Shown here: positions 53,508 to 64,000 of the stretch, piece after piece
Layout of the letters: every line of letters starts with the position of its first letter
Numbering within the stretch: position 1 is the stretch's first letter
Source of the DNA: Eurosta solidaginis
Lineage: Eukaryota; Arthropoda; Insecta; Diptera; Tephritidae
Direction: 5' to 3'
Length of the DNA: 64,000 nt
Assembly: GCF_040869045.1 (NCBI RefSeq)
Contig: NC_090319.1
Coordinates: forward strand, 228,446,490 to 228,510,489
Position numbers and translations under genes: made by a program
The notes under the pieces: generated by a model
The model's database searches: none
Told to the model about the DNA's origin: nothing
The model's input: only the letters and a program-made list of their open reading frames with translations

Positions 53508-56500
53508 AATAAATCCAATCCGTTAGACAGCCTCCGACCACTCGATTTTAATTTAGTGAAATCAACCATAATCGGAAGGAATGTACCTACAGTCAGAATT
53601 AATATTAATGGCCTAGAAGGCGAAGCCTACTTCGATACCGCCGTCCGAATAAGCGTTGCCGGTCAGCAACTGTATGAACAACTAAGACAAAAACAAGTAA
53701 AATTCCGAAAAGTGTATGCAGAAATAAGATTAGCAGATGGCATACCTCGTAAGGAGATGGTTTACTCTACTATTGTCGATATTTTGATAGGAAAACGCTT
53801 AAGGAGAATGCGCTTCATTTGTTTGTCCAATGCAAGAAATACTTGCACATTACTCGGTATTGACTTTCTTGAACAAGCCGAAATAGTAATGGATTCCCTC
53901 AAAGAACATGGCACTTTAAGGATAACCCTGGTACAATTTTTGAATTTAAGTCACAGGAAGCAAACATTGAAAATTATATTTCACTTACTGAAGCCAACGT
54001 TGAAAGTCATACCAGCACCTAGGACAAATTGTCAGATTTTTTGAATTGGTTCGAAAAATCGAATAGTGAGGGCACTGAAACATCAACTAAAAAACATATA
54101 TTCGCCAACGGGTATAGAAAAGATTTTCGCGGACAGTTTACCGGCAAATTATAAATCGCCTGGAAAAAGTAACCTGTTTCCGCCTATGAAAAAAGTTAAA
54201 AGATGCAAGCAGTCTGAAGGGAGAGTAAGCTGCTCCATCAATATAAATTCACTTGATCTACATCTAAGATCCGACGAGGGTACTCGGTTAGACGAGAGTC
54301 AAAAGAACGCCTTACAACGTCTGATTATAAAGCATAAATCAGCTTTTGAACCAACTGCGAAATCGATACCGCACGTTGAACATTTCATTGACACCGGTTC
54401 ACATGCCGCAATATCATCTCCACCATATCGTGTTTCACCCGCAATGAGGGCAAAGTTGAAAATAGAGCTCGATGATATGTTGGCAAACGGTATCATCCAA
54501 GAGTGCGTGTCTCCGTGGGCATCTCCAGTAGTACTTGTTCCTAAGAAGGATAACAAAGTAAGATTTTGTGTGGACTATCGTCGCTCAAATGCCGTTACCA
54601 CCACTGACTCGTACCCTTTGCCAAGAATGGATTATTTGTTGCACGCTGCTAAAGCTACACCATTTATGTCAACGATGGACTTAAAATCTGGTTATTGGCA
54701 GATTAAAATGGCTAAAAGGGATAAAGTTAAAACGGCGTTTACAACGCCGTTCGGCATATTCATCTTCAATAGAATGCCATTTGGCTTAAAAAACGCGCCT
54801 GCTACTTTTCAGCGGCTAATCGACAAATTTAAAACGGGGCTCCCACAAATTTTAATTTTGGCGCATCTCGACGATATAATTATTTGTTCAAAAGATTTTC
54901 AACCTCACCTTAATGACTTGACGGAAGTATTTGAAAAGCTGGAATCTTTTGGTTTGACACTTAACAGGATAAAATGTGTTTTCTGTTGCGCTGAAGTTAA
55001 ATATTTGGCCCATATTCTGACAGCCAAAAGAATAAAGATAGACAACGAAAAAACGAAAGCCATTTTGGATCGTGCTAATCCAAAGAACTTGAAACAACTA
55101 ATTTCCTTTCTACAGACTTGCTCGTGGTATAGACGATTCATACCGAATTTTGCAGAAATTTCAAAGCCATTATCAAAGTTAACAAAGAAAAACGTACAGT
55201 GGCAATGAGAGCAGCAGAAAGCTTTCGATTATTTGAAAAATAGTTTAGCCTCTCCTCCAGTACTGCAACAGGTGGACGAAGACAAACCTTTCCTCCTCAA
55301 AACAGATGCAAGTAACTATGCGTTGGGAGCTGTTTTGCTCCAGGGGGAGAAGGAAAGAGAACATCCTGTTGAATACGCAAGTCGTCTACTACTTCCGGCG
55401 GAAATTAATTACTCAACAACGGAAAGAGAAGCACTTGCAGTTGTTTGGGCTATCCAAAAATTTCGGGGTTACATAGAAGGAGCGGAAATAACAGTGCTCA
55501 CTGATCATCAGCCCTTAAAATGGTTGTTTAGTCTCAAAACACCCACAGGTCGACTTGCCAGATGGGCTTTTCACTTACAAACGTACAAATTGCACTTTGC
55601 GTACACGCTTGGAAAACAAAACATTGTAGCAGACATGCTGTCCCGCCCTCCCTGTTCATCAACCACCCATTCGATGGAGATTTGCGAAATTTGTGCATTT
55701 GAGGCTGATTTTCCAAGAAAAGGAGCCGAAGAGTTTAGGAAACTGTAACTTGAAGAGGAAGACATAAAAACCATTATTAATTCATTTGAAAACGACGATG
55801 AAAATATATCAAGATACGTAAACAGATGATATATAATGGTGAATGGAGTGTTTCGTCGCTTTTGTGCAGAGGAAGACTCTGAAAAACAGCAGGTTAATAC
55901 GGTATCGAACGTACAATTAATCGAATAACACCGAATTATTATTGGTCTGGTATGCGAACCGAAATCGCTGAATATGTTAAGCCATGCATCGAATGTAAAA
56001 AATACAAGGCAACGAATTTAAAACCAGCTGGTCTTATGCAAACAGTCACTAGCAACAAAAGGTTTGAAATAGTTGCCATGGACCTTTTTGGTCCGTTGTC
56101 TTGCACCGTAAATGGCAATAGATGGATACTCGTGGTCGAAAATATTTGCAGTCGTTGGGTTGAACTTTTCGCCTTGAAAAATGCATCGGCAGAATCATGT
56201 GCAACAATACTATTAAACGAAGTTGTTTTGCGATACGGCTTTCCCAGACGGCTCCACGCAGATAACGGTAGTCAATTTGTTTCATGTGTTGTTTGGGTAT
56301 TCAACAAACTTTCACTCCAGTCTATCACCCAGAGTCCAGTCCTGTGGAGCGAAAGAATAGAGATTTGAAAACACAACTTTCAATTTACGTGGGAAAAGAC
56401 CATACGTCATGGGACGCATGTCTTGCAGCTAAGGTTTGCAATGAATACGGCAAGATGGGAAAGTACAGGTGAGACGCCTGCATATTTAACCTTTGGGCGT

Positions 56501-57001
56501 GAACTCCGAAATCCTCTTGTCGCTCATCATGATTTGAAGGCCATAGTGGAAGCCGAAAACTTTGTACCACAGATATCACCACACTTCTTAAAGTTAGCAG
56601 ATACTCTAAAAACATCTATTGAAATACAGGAGAAACAACAAGATAAGAACAAGGCGTATGCCGATGGTAAAAGAAGGCCGCGTCCCAAATTCAATGTAGG
56701 CGATAAAGTGCTGGTTGCAACGCATTTACTGAGCAAAGCAAGTGAAGCCACCACGTCCAAGCTCGCCACACGGAGAGATGGTCCATACATTATTATGGCT
56801 CAAAAAGGATCAGCATGCTATGTAATTGCATCAGTTGACGATCCGAATATGCTCATAGCCACACACCACGCTTCAGCGCTGACACCATTTGAAGGTCAAC
56901 AAGTTGAGCCAAGGTATCCACAACGTAAGAGAGGCAGACCTAAAGCTACAAAATACGCAAGTAACGAAGGACCACAACAACAACAAGAAACACAACAATA
57001 A
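53508..57001 (+). pseudogene. LTR-2 pol: protease, RT, RNase H, integrase
   Basis: Protease 53556-54044: FDTAVRISVAG (DTG changed to DTA) and LLGIDFLEQAE. RT 54066-55208: GIIQECVSPWASPVVLVPKK, FCVDYRRSNAV, TMDLKSGYWQI, MPFGLKNAPATF and LAHLDDIII (HLDD in place of Y/F-x-DD). TGA at 55206; RNase H 55233-55748: LLKTDASNYALGAVL, STTEREALAVV, VLTDHQPLKWL. Integrase: 55952-56368, EIVAMDLFGPL and LHADNGSQF; a frame change near 56283 leads to TPVYHPESSPVERKNRDLK (E), then the C-terminal part to 57001. All three integrase acids can be seen, but in two frames. Confidence 0.9.
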
Positions 57002-57100
57002 CAACACAAAACACAACCAAGCGGAACAAGAAATATACGAAAGCGAAAACGAAATTAGAGCTGATTGCATCATCGGGATGATTTCATGAGAGGGGGAGGA

Positions 57101-57501
57101 TGTAACGAGCTGACTAATATATCTACCATTAGTGTGACTTGACTATTATTTATTGTTATTTATATACGGCTTAATATACTTAGCCACCACTGTGTTAGTA
57201 CAATGTAGATTTAACGGTTATTGTTGTTTCTCTTCATTCTCAATGATACTTTAAAAATGTACCTTAAGCTAAGAAAGCAAGAAGAATACAATTCATTCGG
57301 TAACTATCGCTCAAGCAGAGCAGATTATTTTAAATCAACTCGCCTATTTATTTGCCCCCCCCCTCCCCCCCCCCCCCCCCCCCCCCTGCGCTTTGTGTGA
57401 TTTGGCCGCCTGTAGACAATTCTTTGCTCTTGTTGGCTGGTCATGCAAACGCAACAACATACATCAAACCTTAATTAGCGAAGCCTAACCAGCTTCCTAC
57501 A
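57101..57501 (+). repeat. LTR-2 3' LTR
   Basis: 401 bp, uninterrupted; contains a poly-C tract of about 30 bp (57354-57386, with one T). Confidence 0.92.
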
Positions 57502-57696
57502 ATTGTAATATGATTATTCATTTGAGGAATGAATTTCAATATTATTTTTTCAAATGAAGAATGCAAAAAGGCATAATTAGTCCGAACTAACAAAAAGGAA
57601 AGCTTTTGAATTTTGTTATACCATAAGAGGAATTTTATTATTCGACATGAGGAATGCAAAAAAGAATAATTAGTCCGGCCTAAAAAGAAAAATGTA

Positions 57697-58042
57697 AGGC
57701 GCTATAACCTGCGAAAGGTTTTAGACCGAGCTTCTCTCCAATTTGCGTAGTGCTCCTTTTTTAATTTTCCCTACAAATTGGCGGGATGGGACCTACCTGT
57801 GTTTATGCCGACTCCGAAAGGCATCTGCAAGGCAGATTGATTATCACTGAGAAGCTTTTTTATGGCAGAAATACACTCGGAGTGTTTGCCAAACACTGCC
57901 GAGGGACGACCCCGTTTAGAAAAGTTTTCTTCTAATTGAAAAAACTTGTCTATAAAATTTTGAGGTTGCTTTGCCCGGGGCGTGAACCCAGGATCTTCGG
58001 TGTGGTAGGCAGATCACGCTACAATCACACCACGGCGCCCGC
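57697..58042 (-). mobile_element. tRNA-derived SINE
   Basis: Minus strand. The head at 57970-58042 has TGGTGTGATTG as A box and GGTTCACGCCC as B box (one base off consensus), then a body with GGCAGTGTTTGGCAAACACT and ATCTGCCTTGCAGATGCC hairpin-forming stretches. TSD of about 20 bp, imperfect (57675-57696 and 58043-58061, CCGGxCTAAAAAxAAAATGTA). I recall this SINE as frequent in tephritids. Confidence 0.85.
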
Positions 58043-58061
58043 CCGGACTAAAAAAAATGTA

Positions 58062-58276
58062 TTCATTATTCGAAAAAAAGGAATAAAGGGTGCAATCCAA
58101 AATATTAGTCCAGGAATGGGAATGCTTGGATTGCATTCCACAACAAGTCCGCTGCTGAGCTGGGGGACGAAGCTGAATTTATAAACCATGTATATAAAAC
58201 ACAATTTATTAAATATCTCGGAAACAAGGAAAGAAATTTAATAGCAGCACCATTTGAAACATATTTGTTGTTTTAA
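58062..58276 (+). other. Possible terminal exon A
   Basis: After an acceptor-like TTAGTCCAG (ending 58114) a frame of about 53 codons runs to TAA 58274-58276 (NAWIAFHNKSAAELGDEAEF, INHVYKTQFIKYLGNKERNL). AATAAA-type signals follow at 58281-58310. No family recognised, no upstream exon seen. Could be chance or an old transposon exon. Confidence 0.25.
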
Positions 58277-58430
58277 TGCTATTAATAAATTTGTATAAAT
58301 AAATAAAACTCATTTTTTCCAAATGCAAATAATTTGTTCGACGTATTGCGCATTAAATATAATAAAACAAAAAAATTGATGTCGGTTTAGTGTTTTCTTA
58401 TAATTAATATTTTATTCTCTCTTTTTGTAG

Positions 58431-58594
58431 GTAATCAAAGCCTGAATAAGAATTTAAAATACCAGATTAAAAGGCGGAGGAAGCAACACGTTCGCAGTGA
58501 AAAGAAAATGACGGAAATAATTGGTGTTTTAGATGGGTTCAAATTACATGGAAATCCTGGCGATAATAATGATTGCAATGCCAATGAACTATAG
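58431..58594 (+). other. Possible terminal exon B
   Basis: A strong polypyrimidine tract and acceptor (TTCTCTCTTTTTGTAG ending 58430) precede a 54-codon frame (NQSLNKNLKYQIKRRRKQHV, RSEKKMTEIIGVLDGFKLHG) ending at TAG 58592-58594, with AATAAATAAA at 58617. Basic, lysine/arginine-rich. No family recognised. Confidence 0.3.
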
Positions 58595-59764
58595 TAGATC
58601 GATTAATTATCAATTTAATAAATAAATGATGTTTTAAATGGATTTAACTAACAAATCAGTAAAAACAATACCATTAAGTTAAATATTGCAGCTGAAAATC
58701 TAAAAGTAGAAGCACGGCTTTCAATATCAAATTTTTTTATAAAACTATTCTTAATCAAACAGAGGTATACAAATTGAGCATGTAAGTAATAGGAAATTGA
58801 TAAAAGGACGTTAAAGTAAGCATAAATATACATATGTATACTTAACCAATTCCTTATTCTGTTTCAGGACACAATAAGAAACCATAATTTGGGGTGCCTC
58901 TTCTCTACCAAATCATTGTTACCTGATGTATATTGAACGATTTTCCGTCATCCCTTGTCAAATTGGGTTTCGAGAAAAACCGGTTTCGGCGTTGTGCCAC
59001 CATCAGTGGCGATTTTCGTTCTCGATATACATCATTTATCCATCCTGTCGGAAAATCAACAAAACAAAATAAGTCTGTTGTCCTTTTTTATAATGTCGTT
59101 TTCGTCTAAGTGGGATTAGTTCTACAATCCTTTTGTCACAGCCTTGAAGAAGCACTTGTTAGGTATTTTACTGTTATGACTGGCCTCCCCATTTTCGATG
59201 GCCATGCTGCCCACGGATATAATTAATGGTTTTAGCTGTTATGGTGCATGTTCACTTTAGCTGCTAAGAAGAACTAAGAACTCGTGAGACGAATCGCCTT
59301 CAAAATCATAAATAATAATAATAAAGGGAATAATGATTGGGTCTTAGAGTGGGCTTTAACCCAACACTTTCACCAAAATATTGTTCAAAAACTTCAAGGA
59401 CTGCTAAAGTTATTAATTTATTATCTATATATTAATACGCTAACAAAATTTCCATACAATTAATTGACAGGCTGTTTCGCATAGTTAGTGTTCGAGCCTA
59501 ATTGGCAACTTTGTACACACCTACTTTTCTCTAAAGTCATCAGCCAGCCTTGGCTGCACTGTGCTGTCAGCTGTCAGATCTACTCAATCCTTGTAAATTA
59601 CTTGACGTGTTTTTTATAATCCCCATTAACCGGCAATTATAAGGATATTTTCAATCCGCAACTACTATCCACCGTTCACAAGCTGGTCCTTCGAGCCGGA
59701 GACCGCGTTATTTTCAACAAATAGCAAATAACCCACTATATTTCGCGAATTAATTAAATCAATC
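58595..59764. other. Spacer with one hammerhead-like hairpin
   Basis: No gene supported. At 58900-59060 an inverted arrangement surrounds a motif that on the minus strand (59006-58982) reads CTGATGG, GGC-ACAAC-GCC, GAAACC, similar to a hammerhead core with A9 changed. AT-rich elsewhere. Confidence 0.4.
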
Positions 59765-60950
59765 AGCCCAATTCTAAACGAAAATTCCGTGCGAGTTTTT
59801 TCCCTTCTCCCATTCCTCGTATTCTAAATAAAAATTCTGTGTGAGATTTTTCACTTCTCCGTTTCCTCCTATTCTGAACAACGTTCGATAAAGCGGAAAC
59901 CGGTTATGGGAGGAAAGTAGGTATTATGAATTTAAGTGAGAGGGAGATTTTTCCTTCATTTTAAAAGAAATTGTTCACTTGATAAGCTGAAAGGAACGCT
60001 TCATAAAAATGTAAGTAAATTGTATTTTTTGCATTGAAAATTACTTATTGTATTAAATATGTAATAAGTACAATAATACTCTATTACTCTTGATTTCAGG
60101 TCTAAAAGTATAAATAAGCAACAGATTGAGCTGATAGTCGATTTGTTGCAAAGTCATCTGGCAATTGCGCAAGGTTGTTTTAAAGGAGGCAACGAAGCCT
60201 TACCCAGATTTTGGTGTAAAGCTGAGGAAGAGCTGAAATCAGCAGGGCCACCAGCAAAATGCATTGCAGAATGGAAAAAGGTGCTACTATTCATGAAAAA
60301 GTTGTATACATACAAGCTGACTAAAACTTCTGTGTTCTAGGTGTGGGCTGATCAAAAAAATACGTGCGTCAAAAAGCAGCAAACAACCATAAGAGTTCCA
60401 GAGGCAGAGGGCGGTAGCCCGAATACCGAATACAAGTTTTCCGCAACAGAAAGGGCAATATTTGAGTTTATCGGTATGAAGGAATCCGTGGAGGGAGTGG
60501 GAATTAAATTTGGACTGCCAGCTAGGAAGAAGATATTGCAGCAAATAGATGGAAACAGTCAAATTGAAGATGGAAGTATAGTTAGGGAAAGTGGTGTTAT
60601 GGACGACATTGTCCAGGTGAATGGTGTGGGTTGGCGAACGGATTTGATGTATTGAGTGAGACTGTGGTAGATATTGATTGTGAGGTATTGCATGAGGACC
60701 CAGTTAATAGCGTTTTCGTGAATGAGAGCCCCTCAAATGCTTTGATTGAAAGGCCCACTTCCTCAAAAAGAGTGCCATCAAAGAGATCTTCCTCTGACAT
60801 TCTGCAAGACGAATTGTCAATTCAACGCGAGCTCTGTGATACCATAAAAGGTGCAGTGTCAGATTCCACGGAGTAAAAAGAAAGTATTAAAAAAATATAT
60901 AGGGCGATGGACAAAATATATGAAATTAATAAAAAGCATTATAAGGAAAT
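59765..60950 (+). mobile_element. Harbinger-like element, 5' part with accessory gene
   Basis: Left end AGCCCAATTCTAAACGAAAA, the same family as the right end of 13590-14504. It contains the Myb/SANT-like accessory gene typical of PIF/Harbinger elements. The right end and any transposase gene are absent: at 60950 the sequence switches to the segmental copy of 38871. Confidence 0.7.
60005..60950 (+). pseudogene. Harbinger-type Myb/SANT-like accessory protein
   Basis: The ATG is split by an intron: AT at 60009-60010, G at 60100, joined by GTAAGT ... TTTCAG (60011-60099). Reading: MSKSINKQQIELIVDLLQSH, FWCKAEEELKSAGPPAKCIA, EWKK; second intron 60281-60340 (GTGCTA ... TTCTAG); VWADQKNTCVKKQQTTIRVP, then EYKFSATERAIFEFIGM. 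The W-x-K-x-W-x-D pattern is the trihelix Myb/SANT-like fold used by Harbinger accessory proteins to bind the element ends and import the transposase. A frame change near 60625 and TAA 60874 break the C-terminal helix region (SIKKIYRAMDKIYEINKKHY), which is then cut at 60950. Confidence 0.7.
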
Positions 60951-61138
60951 GGCAATTTGCCACGTCCCTGTAATATATATCTTCAAATTATATTAACTGT
61001 ACCATCTCACGTAGCTAAGCTTTCAAATGCAAAAAACCGTTTTAAAATCGGAGCATTCTGTGTGAAGTTATGTGCATACATGACATTTAGCGACTATATT
61101 TTATAAGATTTATAGATAGATATATATAAATTGTAAAC

Positions 61139-61599
61139 AGATATAAGCTAGGCTTAATTAAGCACTGTTCAATATTTATATCAATGATATAACTAATTCT
61201 ATAAAGTACTGTGATATTAAACTCTTCGCTGATTATACACTACTGATGCTTAGTGGAGAAAATATAACTGAAATAAATAGTAAAATGCAAAAAGATCTGA
61301 ATAGTGTCTATGATTGTTTATGCGTGAACAGACTTAAACTGAATGCCAACAAAACCAAATTTATGGTCATTTCCAGACGAAATTTCCGGAATAGTGACCT
61401 GCAAAATTTAAATAGTAATCACGAACTAATCGAAAAAGTTAACACCATCAAATATTTGAGAATAAAAATAAATGATAAACTCCATTTCAATGAGCACGTT
61501 GATTACACAGTGGGAAAAATAGCTAAAAAAATATATTTACACAAAGAAACTGCAAATATTTAAATAAGAAATACAAGGTAATGGTTTATAAATCAATAA
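61139..61599 (+). pseudogene. N3c: non-LTR RT fragment, copy of N3b
   Basis: Same FADYT change as N3b. One extra A near 61530 shifts the frame (AKKIYLHKETANI). The CACTA element follows after TAA at 61597-61599. Confidence 0.85.
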
Positions 61600-63822
61600 C
61601 GCTACTCAACAAATTTTGATCAACTTTAGTCTCCAAGAATAAAATAGGCCTTTCCTAAAGTGAAATTTTCTCCAGATTCGAATATGACTTCGAAAATATG
61701 AAAATTCCCATTTTTGCAGAACACTACGTCATATAGGAACGGCTCAAATTTGTATTTTTTATTTTTTCGTTTTAAACTGTTGAATTATGCATTATACTAA
61801 TTCCCATAAATATTGATTGCCTTCACCTCCCTTAAGTATCTTCAGTAGTTTGGCCACTATGCCAAAAACCGTTAAAAAATGTTGAAAAAAAAACGAAATT
61901 TTTTACAAAATTTCAGATTTAACCACTTTAAAATCGGAAAAATTCTATTGACGAAAAAAAAGTTAGCCCTCCTATGTTGTAGGTAATTGAATTACGAGAA
62001 TTTTAAGCATACCAGTACAACAATCAGACGTGCCGTTGAGACTATAGCCCCGTTAGCTTGCAAGCGTCTATCCTACAATTTTATATAGAAACAGTTTTTA
62101 TTCAAACTACGTTTTTTTTTATAACGTTTTTTTATAGACATATGTTTGCACGTTAAACTGTATTCAATTGTGTAATATGAGTATAAATCAGCACTTCAGT
62201 AAAAAACAACAACGACAACAACATTAAATACATACATATCTACATCTTAAAAAGTCAAATTGAGCGATTTTACCGTTGTGGTCAATAGTGAGGGACGTGG
62301 GTACTTTTAACTACCCGTTTATAATTTTCTGGGTTTGTCTCCCGTATTATTGTCCAGCAATAATCTCCCATCATTTCTTCATTCCAAAAACCTTGGTAAA
62401 GCTTTTCAAAAATCATGAGGTCTTGGTGAAACCTTTCAGGCTGTTCATCACTTTCAGCACCTAGGTTTGCGGGAAAATTATCCAAATGTGAATGCAAAAA
62501 ATGCATTGGATATGCTTAAATAAGTTTCTTTAGTATTCTCAGAATGCGCCACTGGTATTGGCGGTAACGAATTTCCTTTATGGAGTAATGCTGCTTTTAA
62601 ACTATGCTTTGAACTGTCTATAAACAAACGCCAATCATCCACTTTATTTTCTAATTTTAGTGCTTCAAATAAACCTTGAACATCATTGCAGTAGCAAATA
62701 TTTTCACTTTTAGAAAAAAAAGAAGAGAAAGTTTTGTGTCAATTTGGAAATTTGGAAGTACTTGTCGAAAGGCCCAGGCTGCCCCATTGCTGCAAACGCG
62801 ATCCTAGAACTTCGCTATCAAATTTCGATAATTTCAAATCTCTGGCCAAGTCATTAAGTTCCGCTTGTGAGACTCGATGTGGGACCTCTCCTTCTTGTTC
62901 ACTGTCTGAATTATCTGCTTCGGAGTCACTTTCGCTTGAGGCTTCAAAACTTATAGGCGGCCTAGGTATGGGTAAGGTATGGTCATGTAGTTTTGGCTTT
63001 TTAGCTGATGCTACATTTGGATAACTTATTAATTTCCTCTTTTTTCTCGTTTTACCTTTAAGTTCTATCACGCAAAAATAGCACTGGTCGTGGTTAAAGG
63101 GTTCAGTCATTCATCATTGGAACACCAAACTTCATGTTATGACCTTTACCCGATACCCATCTCATTAAAGTTAATCTACAGGAGGCGCAAATAAAATGAG
63201 GTGTCCAAGATTTATCGAGATTTTTTACACGGAAACCAAAATAATGAAAGTATGCATCTTTGACAGAATTAGTTATTTTCCGACCTGAGTTTCCGAAAAT
63301 ATAATGTCCGCAAATGAAGCAAAAATCATCCGGATTATTTTTACATTTAAAATCTCTTTTGCAACAAAGCCATCTCTTTTGCTATAGTTTCAACGACACG
63401 TCCGATTGTTGTACTGGTATGCTTAAAATTTTCGTAGTTAAATTACCTACAACATAGGAGGGCTAACTTTTTTTCGTCCATAGAATTTTTCCGATTTTAA
63501 AGTGGTTAAATCTGAAATTTTGCAAAAAATTTATTTTTTTTTTCAAAATTTTTTCAATGTTTTTTGGCATAGTGGCCAAACTACTGAAGATACTGAAAGG
63601 AGGTGAAGGCAAGAAATGTTTATGGGAATTAGTATAATGTATAATTCAACAGTTTAAAACGAAAAAATGAAAACTACAAATTTTTGCCCTACATATATGA
63701 AGTAGTGTTCTGCAAAAATGGGAATTTTCATATCTCGGAAACTAGATCTGCCACAGGAAAATGGAAGTTATATTCGGAATGAGGAGAAAATTTTCCTTTA
63801 GGAAAGGCCTATTTTATTTATT
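61600..63822. mobile_element. CACTA-type transposon, copy 2, right end deleted
   Basis: Left end reads CGCTACTC (one change from CACTACTC); left arm 61600-62048, right arm from 63381. The last ~45 bp of the right arm and the first bases of flanking RT are lost between 63815 and 63825, at a short ATTTTATT repeat, so the TSD is missing on this side. No retroposon inside. Confidence 0.8.
62282..63350 (-). pseudogene. CACTA-associated zinc-finger/transposase-like gene, copy 2
   Basis: Same gene as 40200-41705 without the retroposon. About 63350-63110: CKCKNNPDDFCFICG, HFICASCRLTLMRW, GKGHNMKFGVPM, then a TGA; 63110-62739: FNHDQCYFCVIELKGKTRKK and the acidic tract; the same stop after STSTSKFPN; 62506-62282: LHSHLDNFPANLG and SDEQPERFHQDLMIF. 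The shared stop and central deletion show the gene was dead before the segment was copied. Confidence 0.65.
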
Positions 63823-64000
63823 TACTGTCCGACTATATTTTTCATATTGCTAGATAGTCAGATATACAAGCTCCGAAAGCAACAGAGCCGGGCTATGAGA
63901 TTCATTCTCAAAAACGCTATGACATACTATCAGAGACATGCCCTCTGCTCTAAATTGGCTAAACATTAGGCAGTAACATTTTTATTTTACTATGAAATTT
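63823..64000 (+). pseudogene. N3c: RT C-terminal fragment at the window edge
   Basis: Matches 42220-42397 (IYKLRKQQSRAMRFILKNAM); truncated by the window end. Confidence 0.8.

Larger units (their letters stand above)
50662..57501 (+). mobile_element. LTR-2: Ty3/gypsy LTR retrotransposon, full structure
   Basis: LTRs 50662-51610 and 57101-57501, TGTAACGAGC ... CTACA, TSD ATTG (50658-50661, 57502-57505). The primer-binding site follows the 5' LTR (CTGGCGCTCAACG); the polypurine tract GAGAGGGGGAGGA precedes the 3' LTR. The 5' LTR is 550 bp longer because of nested MITEs. Order gag with two CCHC knuckles, protease, RT, RNase H, integrase; no env. Family differs from LTR-1. Frames are damaged. 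Confidence 0.93.
60951..64000. repeat. Segmental copy of 38871-42397
   Basis: Runs in parallel with 38871-42397 at very high identity to the window end, with an offset of 22080 bp that changes only by small indels and by the missing 423-bp retroposon. The edge at 60950/60951 shares only one base (T) with 38870. It contains the same N3 RT, CACTA arms and gene. The right limit is outside the window. Confidence 0.92.

Noticed and set aside
1..64000. CRISPR-like or prokaryotic repeat arrays
   Set aside because: The tandem arrays have 450-bp units without short direct repeats and unique spacers; all context is insect mobile DNA.

Overview
This window looks like transposon-dense, gene-poor DNA from a higher dipteran, most likely a tephritid fruit fly. 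That placement rests on recollection of repeat families (the tRNA-derived SINE at 57.7-58.0 kb and the CAA-tailed retroposons at 36.9 and 41.0 kb look like tephritid repeats); no search was run. I see no convincing intact host gene, no rRNA, no functional tRNA gene, no CRISPR and no prokaryotic signal. Nearly every kilobase is a decayed mobile element, often nested, and many insertions can be bounded to the base by target-site duplications (TSDs).

0-20.5 kb is one dead CR1/jockey-like non-LTR retrotransposon (N1), partly tandem-duplicated after it died and then filled by later insertions: array 1 of ~450-bp units (1589-5513), an inverted pair of Penelope-like elements (5967-7905), array 2 (9282-13147) interrupted by a hAT transposon (9922-13002), a short TIR element (13590-14504) and a LOA-type non-LTR element (15054-19048). 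The most interesting structure is the array: each unit carries a tRNA-like segment with RNA polymerase III A and B boxes and, 17 nt downstream on the same strand, a type I hammerhead-ribozyme-like core. This resembles a retrozyme.

20.5-32 kb holds a Tc1-like fragment with a MITE beside it, part of a BEL/Pao element (minus), two LOA-like elements (minus) and a second BEL/Pao fragment (plus). 32-38.9 kb holds a 400-500 bp tandem duplication, two truncated non-LTR elements, a CAA-tailed retroposon and unclassified repeats.

38.9-42.4 kb and 60.95-64.0 kb are two copies of a segment made of a dead reverse transcriptase gene carrying a CACTA-type transposon with ~450-bp inverted ends. One copy gained a retroposon that the other lacks, giving a natural empty site. 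43.5-49.6 kb and 50.7-57.5 kb are two full-structure but frame-broken Ty3/gypsy LTR retrotransposons; the 5' LTR of the second contains a MITE that itself contains a P-element-like MITE. 57.5-61 kb has a SINE, two possible terminal exons and a Harbinger-like Myb/SANT accessory gene cut off by the second segmental copy.

The genes do not form a pathway. The history is successive insertion, decay and duplication, with PLE-, hAT-, Harbinger-, CACTA-, LOA-, CR1-, BEL- and gypsy-type enzymes as remnants.
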